Shown here piece by piece: positions 7,563-14,561 of a DNA stretch of 64,000 nucleotides; position 1 is the first letter of the stretch, and each line of letters starts with the position of its first letter. The notes under the pieces were generated by a model. It was given only the letters and a program-made list of their open reading frames with translations. It made no database searches and was not told where the DNA came from. The position numbers and the translations under genes were made by a program. Origin of the DNA: a virus; IMG/VR virus record IMGVR_UViG_3300044825_002173, positions 1-64,000 of that record, one strand, 5' to 3'.

Positions 7563-8720
7563 TCAACCACGAGAAGAATCAAGAATGTTATTTCTCCAAT
7601 CTTCACTCATGTTAACCATGATTGCTTCTGCAGACTCAACACTATCAGCATATCCTTCATCAAGAAGATGCTCAAGAACCACATCATAAAGATCAAGAGT
7701 TTCAACTTCTTCAATTAAATATGACTCTACTAAATTAGAGGTTTGATCATCACACAAATTCTCAATTAGGTCGTATGCTTCATAAACATTGTTCACATAT
7801 CCATCATTAATCAGGTCTTGAACTAAGATATCTAGAAGTTCAAAACTCTCTGAAGCAGTAAGTCTTGCTTCTCTTTTTTGTGCTTGTATTCTGGATTTTT
7901 TGGTTTTAAAAGTACCAGCAGGTTGTCCTTGTTGAACCGTTTCGGATGGACCAGATCCAGAAGCTGCTGAAGCAAGTTTAGCAGCTGCTGCTTTTCTTCT
8001 ATCTACGGAAACTGTCTTAGTTTTTGCTGCAGGAAGTGCCGGTCTCTCTTTTCCAGGTTGTCCAATTCTTGGATTTGCTGAGGTTCCAACTGGAGATGCT
8101 TTAAATTCACTAGTATCTCTTCCTCTAGAAGCAGCTGCTTGGCGTCTAGCAGCTCTTCTCATTTCTCTACCAGTTGTTCTTGCTTTTGCTTCTCTTGCAG
8201 ATTGTCCACTGAACTCTTTCTTAGCAGCAGAAGCACCTGCTTTAACTGCACTGCCAACTCTCTTAACTAGACCAACGATTTTTTCTTTAGCAGACTTAAG
8301 TTTACCACCAACTTTTGCAGCACCACCTGCTGCAGCAGAAACTGCTCCAGCACCTAGTGTCTTTGCTCTTTCTCCTGCTCTTTTTGCAGCACCCTTAATT
8401 CTTTCCATTCTTGCTGTTCTTCTTTCAGAAGCTTCAGCAGATCTCTTTGATTTAGTGGTTGATTTATTATATGCTTTTGCTTCTTTAGAACCTGCAGGAG
8501 CATATGGATTCATTTCTAAAATGAGTCCTTCAAAAACTTGAACACATTCAGAAAGTTCTACACCTTCAGAAAGAATTTCTTCCATTACTTGATCAAGTTC
8601 ATTGTCACTTAAATCATCAATAAAAGAAAGATCTTCTTCGATAGAAATATCATCACGAAGTTCTTCATCATAAACAGCAACATATGCTTCACACAAACCT
8701 CTAATCTGTTTTGAGTCCAT
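7563..8720 (-). CDS. Basic Ala/Lys/Arg-rich internal virion protein candidate
   Basis: 385 residues in three parts. The N-terminal acidic region (MDSKQIRGLCEAYVAVYDEE to about 75) matches the start of the 356-residue protein at 26295-27365 (MDAKDIRNLSEAYISVY). A long Ala/Lys/Arg-rich basic region follows (about 80-285). The C-terminus has helical acidic repeats including HLLDEGYADSVESAEAIMVN, again shared with that protein. The composition resembles histone-like or T4 internal head proteins that bind DNA. A TATAAATA late promoter sits 28 bases upstream of the ATG. The exact role is not known; packaged DNA-associated protein is my inference. Confidence 0.75.
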   Translation of the reverse strand: MDSKQIRGLCEAYVAVYDEELRDDISIEEDLSFIDDLSDNELDQVMEEILSEGVELSECVQVFEGLILEMNPYAPAGSKEAKAYNKSTTKSKRSAEASERRTARMERIKGAAKRAGERAKTLGAGAVSAAAGGAAKVGGKLKSAKEKIVGLVKRVGSAVKAGASAAKKEFSGQSAREAKARTTGREMRRAARRQAAASRGRDTSEFKASPVGTSANPRIGQPGKERPALPAAKTKTVSVDRRKAAAAKLASAASGSGPSETVQQGQPAGTFKTKKSRIQAQKREARLTASESFELLDILVQDLINDGYVNNVYEAYDLIENLCDDQTSNLVESYLIEEVETLDLYDVVLEHLLDEGYADSVESAEAIMVNMSEDWRNNILDSSRG

Positions 8721-8747
8721 TTGATAATTTTTATATTTTCTATGGAT

Positions 8748-8755
8748 TATTTATA
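8748..8755 (-). promoter_or_regulatory. T4-type late promoter TATAAATA
   Basis: Exact TATAAATA on the minus strand, 28 bases upstream of the ATG of the 385-residue basic protein. Confidence 0.7.
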
Positions 8756-8763
8756 AAATAAAA

Positions 8764-9177
8764 CTATCCACCTCTTCCTTTTGTGCCATAAGTTCTTCCA
8801 GATCTTGCAATATTTGTTCCTCTTCCTCCAGCAGTTCCTTTCTTAGCATATCTGTGCTGAGTAATTACATCCGGTTCCGCAGGAAGATCTGTTCTTTGAA
8901 CATTGCTGGTTGTTCCAACTCTACTTGCAACATCTTTTGGTTTTGATGCATAACCACCAACATATGAATTTGGTTTCGTCTGTGGTTTTGGTTTATCGCT
9001 AGTAGCAGCTCCTATTTTTGCCTGAGTTCCTGCTTGAAGTTCGCCCGCCTGAACATTTAATTTCTTAAATGTTTCCATATCGCCTTTTTGCATTGCTTGT
9101 CTTGCCTTTGCTCTTAATGCTGCAATTTGAGAAGAAACGTTTTCTGCTTCAGCAATAAACTCCGAAAAAGTTTTCAT
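8764..9177 (-). CDS. Small internal (capsid-targeted) protein
   Basis: 137 residues starting MKTFSEFIAEAENVSSQ, almost the same as the capsid-targeting peptide of T4 IPIII (MKTYQEFIAEA); cleavage after FIAE is expected. The rest is a short helix (QIAALRAKARQAMQKGDMET) followed by a Gly/Thr/Lys-rich basic tail ending in RSGRTYGTKGRGG. I chose the ATG at 9175-9177 because the targeting motif starts there; the frame could be extended ten codons to a TTG. A GATAAATA late-like element lies 21 bases upstream. This is the clearest injected-protein candidate in the window. Confidence 0.8.
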   Translation of the reverse strand: MKTFSEFIAEAENVSSQIAALRAKARQAMQKGDMETFKKLNVQAGELQAGTQAKIGAATSDKPKPQTKPNSYVGGYASKPKDVASRVGTTSNVQRTDLPAEPDVITQHRYAKKGTAGGRGTNIARSGRTYGTKGRGG

Positions 9178-9197
9178 TACACCTAAACACTTTTTAG

Positions 9198-9205
9198 TAT
9201 TTATC
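9198..9205 (-). promoter_or_regulatory. Late promoter-like GATAAATA
   Basis: One mismatch to TATAAATA, 21 bases before the capsid-targeted 137-residue protein. It overlaps the alternative upstream start, which argues for the downstream ATG. Confidence 0.45.
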
Positions 9206-9208
9206 AAA

Positions 9209-9718
9209 TTAAACCAATTCCATTGGATAATGCTCAGAATCTATGTTTATAGTTTTTTTCTTTTTTTTCTTTGCTTCGTTAACTGGAGCAAGAGCAAATA
9301 ATCCAGGATTTTTTTCTCCAAATTTTCTTACGATTGTTCCTGCAAGTCTATTTGCTTCATTTTCTGTAGGACTTCCTGCCTTACCACTTCCATGAACTCC
9401 ATAACTATGTTGACCATAATGAGTAAGTTCATGCGCTAATGTTCTTAGAATATCCATAATCTGACGACCTTTAATAGAAATCATAATACGATTATCTTTA
9501 ATCTGACCAAATGCTGCAATTCTTTTTGCAAACTTAGGATCATCAACAAAATGAATTTTTGGTAGTTTTTTGATTTTTAATTCTTTTTTTACAAAAGGAA
9601 GAAAGTTATGAACTATATTTTCAAATTGTTTTGTTGATATTCCTTCTGCAATAAAAGACAGTGAAATGATGAACATCTCACTGTCTCTTTGAAGTTTTCT
9701 CCACTCAGAAAAATACAT
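9209..9718 (-). CDS. Zincin-type metallopeptidase, probably packaged
   Basis: 169 residues with a clear HExxH zinc motif, AHELTHYGQH (HELTH at 96-100), and a downstream glutamate in TENEANRLAG (about 118-127) that could be the third ligand. The fold would be a small zincin. The N-terminus MYFSEWRKLQ... SLSFIAEGIS contains FIAEG, a good match to a gp21-type cleavage site (hydrophobic-x-Glu), so a processed N-terminus of about 25 residues is plausible. An alternative start is the ATG at 9674-9676. The C-terminus is Lys-rich. Whether it acts on host proteins after injection or during assembly is unknown. Confidence 0.8.
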   Translation of the reverse strand: MYFSEWRKLQRDSEMFIISLSFIAEGISTKQFENIVHNFLPFVKKELKIKKLPKIHFVDDPKFAKRIAAFGQIKDNRIMISIKGRQIMDILRTLAHELTHYGQHSYGVHGSGKAGSPTENEANRLAGTIVRKFGEKNPGLFALAPVNEAKKKKKKTINIDSEHYPMELV

Positions 9719-9732
9719 TGTCGTTTTCTAAG

Positions 9733-9740
9733 TATTTATT
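9733..9740 (-). promoter_or_regulatory. Late promoter-like AATAAATA
   Basis: One mismatch to TATAAATA, 15 bases upstream of the metallopeptidase ATG and overlapping the stop codon of the 61-residue gene. The short distance fits better if translation begins at 9676. Confidence 0.35.
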
Positions 9741-9924
9741 ATTCTCCAACTACAAATTCAATTCCATCATCAAGTTGTCGAATCACTCCACGAATATCAG
9801 TTACACGAGGAGGAACACTCACTTCATCATAAGTATATCCTTTTTGAGAATCAAACAAAACTTGACGAACTGCTGCGGCACTACGAGCATCAAGTTTTAG
9901 AGTTACTTGTTTTTCTTTAGTCAT
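9739..9924 (-). CDS. Conserved small cyanophage protein (61 aa)
   Basis: 61 residues, MTKEKQVTLKLDARSAAAVR onward, with charged and beta/alpha-mixed character and no membrane segment. I recognise it as a frequent small protein in cyanomyoviruses, without known function. It overlaps the mazG stop by 4 bases (ATGA) and so belongs to the gp41C-mazG transcript. Confidence 0.7.
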   Translation of the reverse strand: MTKEKQVTLKLDARSAAAVRQVLFDSQKGYTYDEVSVPPRVTDIRGVIRQLDDGIEFVVGE

Positions 9925-10325
9925 AGATCTCCCACCTTACGATTTTCTGAGCGTTCAATACTAAATGCACCTTCAGGATAACGAGCACTTAGTTTTTCAA
10001 AGTTCATTTGGATTACTTCTTCAATAGAAATATCAAGTCCAATACATGCCTGTGAAACATACCACATAATATCTCCAAGTTCACGCTTTAGATGAAAAAG
10101 ATTTTCTTCATTTACAGGTTTACCTTGGAATACAATTTTTTTCACCACCTCAGTAAATTCACCTGCCTCAGCACTCATACCTACAGCAGCAGTAAGCAAT
10201 CGCTCAGTAGGAAATCCTTTTTCACGAAGTTCAAGGAGACGATCGATGAAAGGTGTGTGTTCTTTACTAGGATTAGAGGTAGTGGCATTAACGAACTCAA
10301 CATACTTGTTCAAATCAATAGTCAT
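9921..10325 (-). CDS. mazG: MazG-like nucleotide pyrophosphohydrolase
   Basis: 134 residues with the all-alpha NTP-PPase signature: EAGEFTEVVKK (E53, E56) and RELGDIMWYV (E82, D85), which coordinate magnesium. Family members hydrolyse nucleoside triphosphates to monophosphates. In cyanophages the enzyme was proposed to alter host ppGpp, though biochemical work points to ordinary (d)NTPs; this is established for relatives, not shown here. Its ATG immediately adjoins the gp41 C-terminal fragment stop, so the downstream half of the fractured helicase and mazG share a transcript. Confidence 0.9.
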   Translation of the reverse strand: MTIDLNKYVEFVNATTSNPSKEHTPFIDRLLELREKGFPTERLLTAAVGMSAEAGEFTEVVKKIVFQGKPVNEENLFHLKRELGDIMWYVSQACIGLDISIEEVIQMNFEKLSARYPEGAFSIERSENRKVGDL

Positions 10326-10747
10326 TAGAATTTAAATCCTTCGAATGTTTTTTTGGGTTTCTTTTCTTCATAATCATACTCTTCATCCTTTCCGTTGTCA
10401 AGAATATCTTGTTGAGCAGATTGTTCGCAATCATAAAGACGCATTTTAGCACGATCAATACCAATCACAAAACGCTTATGAATGGTAGGATCATTATAGC
10501 GATTCTTAAGTTGTTTAACAAGAATCTGTCCAAGTCCTTCAAGTTCTTCTGTAGAAATCAAAGCAAACATCAAGTCAGCAGTAGCAGGCAAACCAAATGA
10601 CTCTGAAGTATCGGTCAATTCCACATCAGAACTACTATTATGCGTGAGAATATCATTCGCATAGAACAGATGATTTCCAGACACTTCAATATCTACAAGT
10701 TCTCTTTCATCAAGTTCTTCAATTTTTAGAATTTTTTTCAATAACAT
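10325..10747 (-). CDS. gp41: Replicative helicase gp41, C-terminal fragment with C-intein
   Basis: Residues 1-37 are a C-terminal split-intein half ending in HLFYANDILTHN, with the expected penultimate His and terminal Asn. Residue 38 onward (SSSDVELTDTSESFGLPATA) is the rest of the DnaB-like gp41 helicase, 103 residues. The +1 residue is Ser, as needed for splicing. The start is the ATG at 10745-10747; the frame extends two codons to a TTG. With the N-terminal fragment at 12112-13443 it would make a 458-residue helicase, close to T4 gp41 (475). The gene lies 2 bases after the 183-residue gene, without its own clear promoter. Confidence 0.95.
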   Translation of the reverse strand: MLLKKILKIEELDERELVDIEVSGNHLFYANDILTHNSSSDVELTDTSESFGLPATADLMFALISTEELEGLGQILVKQLKNRYNDPTIHKRFVIGIDRAKMRLYDCEQSAQQDILDNGKDEEYDYEEKKPKKTFEGFKF

Positions 10748-10749
10748 TT

Positions 10750-11301
10750 TCAATTCAAAATAGCATAACGAACTCTATAAAAAGCAACTAATTGAGGATA
10801 AGTCATTTTTCCATATCCATCTTCAACAACTAATGTTTCTGTTCTAGCAGGAGTATAAGAAACCTCATAAAGAAACACCATCTTGTTATTTTCTTTGAGT
10901 TCCTTTACAAACTTCACAATCTCATCAAAGTTCTCACCCACAACCTTATAAGTTTTTGCTTCAACACTCTTTCGGTTATAAAGAGCAGTTGGTCCCAAAA
11001 GAAATCCATCAATATAATCTTTGATTTGATTTACATAACCAATCGTATTCTCTTTTAGATTTTCTGGTTCCTCTTCTTTAAAAAGTTCATAATTCTTTTT
11101 CATAGAGGAAAGTGAATTCTCTAACCACTCATCAAAATCAAAAGTGATACAATAGTTTTCTTCTGGAATGGGTTCATCTTCCCATTCAAACTTTTTGTTT
11201 TCTCCAAACTCTTGGATTTGATTGAAATGAGACACTAATGCCTTATGCGTGTCTTCATCCGTAATCGCAAGGTTTTCGTTGTATTCATAAGTTTTAGTCA
11301 T
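10750..11301 (-). CDS. Unknown protein in the helicase gene break (183 aa)
   Basis: 183 residues, acidic in the first half (NKKFEWEDEPIPEENYCITF), then helical (EENTIGYVNQIKDYIDG-like stretch at about 85-100), with a mixed C-terminal domain ending MTYPQLVAFYRVRYAILN. I find no nuclease, zinc or nucleotide-binding motif and do not recognise the family. Its ATG overlaps the homing endonuclease stop as ATGA, and its stop lies 2 bases before the C-intein gene start, so it is tightly built into this locus. It may belong to the mobile unit, or be needed for expression of the downstream helicase half. Confidence 0.8.
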   Translation of the reverse strand: MTKTYEYNENLAITDEDTHKALVSHFNQIQEFGENKKFEWEDEPIPEENYCITFDFDEWLENSLSSMKKNYELFKEEEPENLKENTIGYVNQIKDYIDGFLLGPTALYNRKSVEAKTYKVVGENFDEIVKFVKELKENNKMVFLYEVSYTPARTETLVVEDGYGKMTYPQLVAFYRVRYAILN

Positions 11302-12062
11302 TTTTTAATCCTCCCACAAACAAATCCTTTTTCAGTATAATTTTCATAATCCCAAATATCAACACATAAACATTCTACCACATTATTAATCCAAATAACA
11401 CCTTTTCCATTTTCCCAACCATTCAATAAGTAAAGATTAATTTCTTCTTTTTTGATAAATTTTCTTTCTTTTAAATCTTTTTTATGTATCCAAGTTCTAC
11501 CAGAAGAACATTCTGCTATTTTATTTTTATGTTCCTCTGTAAGTTTTTTCCCTCTTTTACTCTCTGCTATTTTATTTTTAGTTTCTTGTGAATGATTCGT
11601 ATTGAATTTTGTGTATAAACCAAGAGAGTATCTATGCTTTTTAGTTTTTCTCATTTTTTCTTTTGATTGTGTAGAAAAACTTATTCCATAGTTCCACGCC
11701 CTACCATTTCTAATATTCTCTTCTATTTGTTCTTGATTTGCTCCGTGATAGTGTTTCTCATAATTACAAGTTTCATATCTCATATTATATCCACATCCAT
11801 CCATACAATGAGATTTGTATTTACGGATATAATAATCTTCTTTCATTCTTGCTTCACTTTCATCAACTTCTTCTATCACCTCAATAGTAAAGTTTCTTTT
11901 ACCATATTCAATAATAGCATCAGATAGAAGTTTATTTCCTTCGTGCCTTCCAAGAGTAATATGTTCTTGCAATCTTCTATCCAATTCATTTTTAGTCAAT
12001 CCAACATAATACATATGCGGATTGACTGCTGTGTTGGTAATTAGATAAATCTTTACTTTCAT
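11298..12062 (-). CDS. GIY-YIG homing endonuclease with NUMOD3-like repeats
   Basis: 254 residues. The GIY-YIG nuclease domain spans about 1-95: KIYLIT (4-9), YYVGLT (18-23), the conserved Arg in LDRRLQEH and the catalytic Glu in ARMKEDYYI (E75). Residues about 127-190 carry repeated short DNA-binding elements of NUMOD3 type (NHSQETKNKIAESKRGKKLT, then EEHKNKIAE). The C-terminus (about 190-254) may be a further DNA-binding part. Lying between the two halves of the intein-bearing helicase gene, it is the expected mobility enzyme, cutting intein-free or unbroken gp41 alleles. Expression is probably late and hairpin-controlled (12067-12106). Confidence 0.9.
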   Translation of the reverse strand: MKVKIYLITNTAVNPHMYYVGLTKNELDRRLQEHITLGRHEGNKLLSDAIIEYGKRNFTIEVIEEVDESEARMKEDYYIRKYKSHCMDGCGYNMRYETCNYEKHYHGANQEQIEENIRNGRAWNYGISFSTQSKEKMRKTKKHRYSLGLYTKFNTNHSQETKNKIAESKRGKKLTEEHKNKIAECSSGRTWIHKKDLKERKFIKKEEINLYLLNGWENGKGVIWINNVVECLCVDIWDYENYTEKGFVCGRIKK

Positions 12063-12066
12063 ATCA

Positions 12067-12106
12067 GTAAGTTATACTACTATTATTTATAAGAAGTATA
12101 ACTTAC
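12067..12106 (-). promoter_or_regulatory. Perfect 12-bp inverted repeat framing the homing endonuclease promoter
   Basis: gtaagttatact (12067-12078) and agtataacttac (12095-12106) are exact reverse complements, separated by 16 bases that contain TATAAATA. In read-through mRNA the arms would pair and cover the region 5-16 bases before the endonuclease ATG. The 5' arm lies 5 bases after the gp41 N-fragment stop. A late transcript starting inside the element would lack the 5' arm. Confidence 0.8.
12084..12091 (-). promoter_or_regulatory. T4-type late promoter TATAAATA for the homing endonuclease
   Basis: Exact TATAAATA on the minus strand, in the loop of the 12-bp inverted repeat and 22 bases upstream of the endonuclease ATG. 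Confidence 0.75.
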
Positions 12107-12111
12107 ACATA

Positions 12112-13443
12112 CTATTCCTTCACATAAAGATACATACCCTCGTTTAGTCCGCCCTTGATATTCATTTCGCCCGTTTGAGTTGGAAATAAGTGCTCCTCAC
12201 TACAAATGATTTCTTTACCATCTTCCAAAGTAATCTTATAAGATTTCTTTTTAGATTTTGGGAAGACATTTAGAACTTCATTATAACCAGTATTTGAAAG
12301 CAACAAATCTCCAACTTGAATATTTGAAAGTTCTTTCAGTCCTTGCGGTGTTTGAACTTGTGTTTTCAAATCCAAGCAATACCCTGAACGAGTAGTTTGA
12401 GTAGCACTTACAATCGGAACATTAAACTCAACAGCAAGTCCACGAAGTTCTTCGGCAATTGCTTTCACAAAAGTGTACGAATTAATATTTGCATTTCCAC
12501 GATATCTGGAAGAAGAACAAATGTTAAGATAGTCAATAAAGATAATATCTGGTTTGAATGACTTCTTAAGAGCAAGTTCGTTAAGAAGAGATTTAAAATG
12601 TCCAGCATGAGCAGAAGCAGTTGGATATTCCTTAATAATCAAAGTGCCTTGAGTCTTCTTTGCCAGATTATTAACTTTATTTTCAAAAATTTGCTTAGGA
12701 AGATCAACGATGTCTTGAATAGGAACATTCAAGAGGTTTGCGTCAATTCTTTCAGCAATGCGTTCTTCTGCCATTTCCAGCGTAATGTACAAAACGTTCC
12801 TCCCTTGGAGCAAGACGGAGCTAGCAACATGGCACATGAATAGAGACTTGCCGACGCCCGTACCAGCAAGAGCGATATTAAGAGTTTTGTTAGGGATCCC
12901 ACCTTTCGTGATTTTGTTAAAATATTCAAGATCAAATTCAATTTTATCCTCCTTTTTATGATATGATTCGTACCTTTGTTCATAATCTTGTAAGTAATCG
13001 TGTCCAATGTGAGTATCAAAACTCACAGAAAGAGCATCAGAAAGAATAGAAGGAATACTATCTCGATTTTTCTTTTCATCCTTACCATCAGCAATATGAA
13101 TTGATTCCATAAGTGCCAAATAAATGGCACGATCACGACACCACTTTTCAGTACAATTTACTAACCAGTTAAATTCAACTGAAATATCTTCGAGAGAAGA
13201 AATCAAATGAATAATCTCTTTAAAAGAAGTGTCATTGATGTCCTTACGTTTTTCTATCTCAATACAAAGAACTTCTTTGGTTGCTGGTTGATTATATTGC
13301 TCAACAAAAGAAAGTATTTCTTCAAATACAATCTTTTGGTTTTGATCTTCAAAATATTCAGATTTAATAAATGGTATAACTTTTCTGATGTATTGCTCAT
13401 TATATAACAGGTTTCTAAGAATTAGAAACTCAACCTTCTCCAT
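12112..13443 (-). CDS. gp41: Replicative helicase gp41, N-terminal fragment with N-intein
   Basis: 443 residues. Residues 1-355 are the N-terminal part of the T4 gp41 / DnaB-family helicase, with Walker A AGTGVGKS (193-200) and the recombinase-like core up to [10 protein letters not shown]. Residue 356 starts an N-terminal intein half of 88 residues: Cys1 in [13 protein letters not shown], the block B region [12 protein letters not shown] with its His, and the end at YLYVKE-TAG. The sequence matches the published split intein gp41-1 with only a few substitutions by memory. The protein cannot be complete without the fragment at 10325-10747. The start lies within the end of uvsX (14-base overlap), so the two are coupled. 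Confidence 0.95.
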   Translation of the reverse strand: MEKVEFLILRNLLYNEQYIRKVIPFIKSEYFEDQNQKIVFEEILSFVEQYNQPATKEVLCIEIEKRKDINDTSFKEIIHLISSLEDISVEFNWLVNCTEKWCRDRAIYLALMESIHIADGKDEKKNRDSIPSILSDALSVSFDTHIGHDYLQDYEQRYESYHKKEDKIEFDLEYFNKITKGGIPNKTLNIALAGTGVGKSLFMCHVASSVLLQGRNVLYITLEMAEERIAERIDANLLNVPIQDIVDLPKQIFENKVNNLAKKTQGTLIIKEYPTASAHAGHFKSLLNELALKKSFKPDIIFIDYLNICSSSRYRGNANINSYTFVKAIAEELRGLAVEFNVPIVSATQTTRSGYCLDLKTQVQTPQGLKELSNIQVGDLLLSNTGYNEVLNVFPKSKKKSYKITLEDGKEIICSEEHLFPTQTGEMNIKGGLNEGMYLYVKE

Positions 13444-14437
13444 AACTAAATTCCTTTCGTGCGATTTCGTCCAATTTTTGCATTACTTCTTCGGTAAAAT
13501 ATACTTCAGGTTCTTTTAGAATCTGTTTAGCATAAAGTTTTTTACCATCAATCTCATAGCGTCCCGCTACGTTTTTCCAAAGTCCGCCAATCTCACCGAG
13601 TTCAAGAAGACCATAATATCGATCAAGACCACGCTCATCATAAAACAAACGAATCTCAACATCTTTGTTCTCCTTACTCAAACGCGATTTAGCAGTCTTA
13701 GCCTTGATAATATTTCCGACCACTTCCGTTCCATCCTTTTCTTTCTTTTTGCTGAGATAAATGATCGTACTTGCTGCGTATTTGAGTCCAGAACCTCCTC
13801 CCATTTCTTTAGTTGGTACGTAAGCTCCGATGACATCGTATGTATGATTTGTGACAATGAGCGGGACATTTGCTTGACCTAGTTTGAGTGTGAGCATTCG
13901 AAATGCACCTTTAATAAGTTGAGATTTAGTCATATCTCGAACTTCTTTTTCATTAAGTGCGTCAGTAATCTCTTTAGATGTAGAAAGCATACCCAAAGAG
14001 TCTAGCACAAACATACATGGTTTGCGATCTTCTACAGGTGCCTTCAAATACATATCTACTGCTTTAAGTGCCTTTGTACGGAACTCTTCAATAGTAACTA
14101 CATTAACAACAACTAAACGAGATGTATCAACACCACGACTTTCTAGAAGAGATTTAGTGATAGCAGCCTCAGTGTCAAAGTAGAGACAGTAACCATCGGG
14201 ATTAGAATCAAGAAAGTTCTTAACCACGGCGAGAGAGAAAAAAGTCTTTCCAGTAGAAGACTCTCCAGCAATAGCAGTAATCTTATTCCCAGATACACCG
14301 CCAAATATACTACCTGAGACCAATGCATTAAAAACGTATGAACCCGTATCAACATAAGTTTCCGTCTCTTCTATGTCTGATGCTAATTTAGTGTAGTCAT
14401 CACCAATTTCTTTTACAATATCTTTAAGAAAATCCAT
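13430..14437 (-). CDS. uvsX: UvsX RecA-like recombinase
   Basis: 335 residues. It forms filaments on single-stranded DNA and catalyses strand exchange for recombination-dependent replication and repair, loaded by UvsY. Walker A is GESSTGKT (58-65), Walker B lies in [11 protein letters not shown], and the DNA-binding loop region is in [14 protein letters not shown]. The length is slightly below T4 UvsX (391). A good ribosome binding site, AAGGAG, precedes the ATG. It is followed by the helicase N-fragment with overlapping reading frames, placing recombination and helicase loading in one transcript. Confidence 0.95.
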   Translation of the reverse strand: MDFLKDIVKEIGDDYTKLASDIEETETYVDTGSYVFNALVSGSIFGGVSGNKITAIAGESSTGKTFFSLAVVKNFLDSNPDGYCLYFDTEAAITKSLLESRGVDTSRLVVVNVVTIEEFRTKALKAVDMYLKAPVEDRKPCMFVLDSLGMLSTSKEITDALNEKEVRDMTKSQLIKGAFRMLTLKLGQANVPLIVTNHTYDVIGAYVPTKEMGGGSGLKYAASTIIYLSKKKEKDGTEVVGNIIKAKTAKSRLSKENKDVEIRLFYDERGLDRYYGLLELGEIGGLWKNVAGRYEIDGKKLYAKQILKEPEVYFTEEVMQKLDEIARKEFSYGEG

Positions 14438-14561
14438 GATTTTTCTCCTTATTCAAATAATTTATTTTATATGACCAAAGTTTAGTATATAACTTAGGAT
14501 GAACATTTTTTAAAATTTCTATAATTATTTCCAATTCTTTTTTATTGATAGGTAAATACAT
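14424..14561 (-). CDS. Small protein between gp43 and uvsX (45 aa)
   Basis: 45 residues, [20 protein letters not shown] onward, helical and basic. I chose the ATG at 14559-14561, which overlaps the gp43 stop as TGATG; an upstream in-frame start inside gp43 exists but is less likely. Its stop overlaps the uvsX start by 14 bases. Small helical proteins of this type occur next to gp43 in cyanomyoviruses; no function is known to me. Confidence 0.6.
   Translation of the reverse strand: MYLPINKKELEIIIEILKNVHPKLYTKLWSYKINYLNKEKNHGFS

Noticed and set aside
10748-12111. Group I intron in gp41
   Set aside because: The junctions are inside protein-coding intein sequence, each half has its own start or stop codon, and no intron core elements were noticed in the gap.
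10325-13443. gp41 interrupted by a frameshift or by insertion making it a pseudogene
   Set aside because: The two fragments end and begin exactly with matching intein halves that keep the catalytic Cys, His and Asn and the +1 Ser. This is an intact split-intein arrangement.
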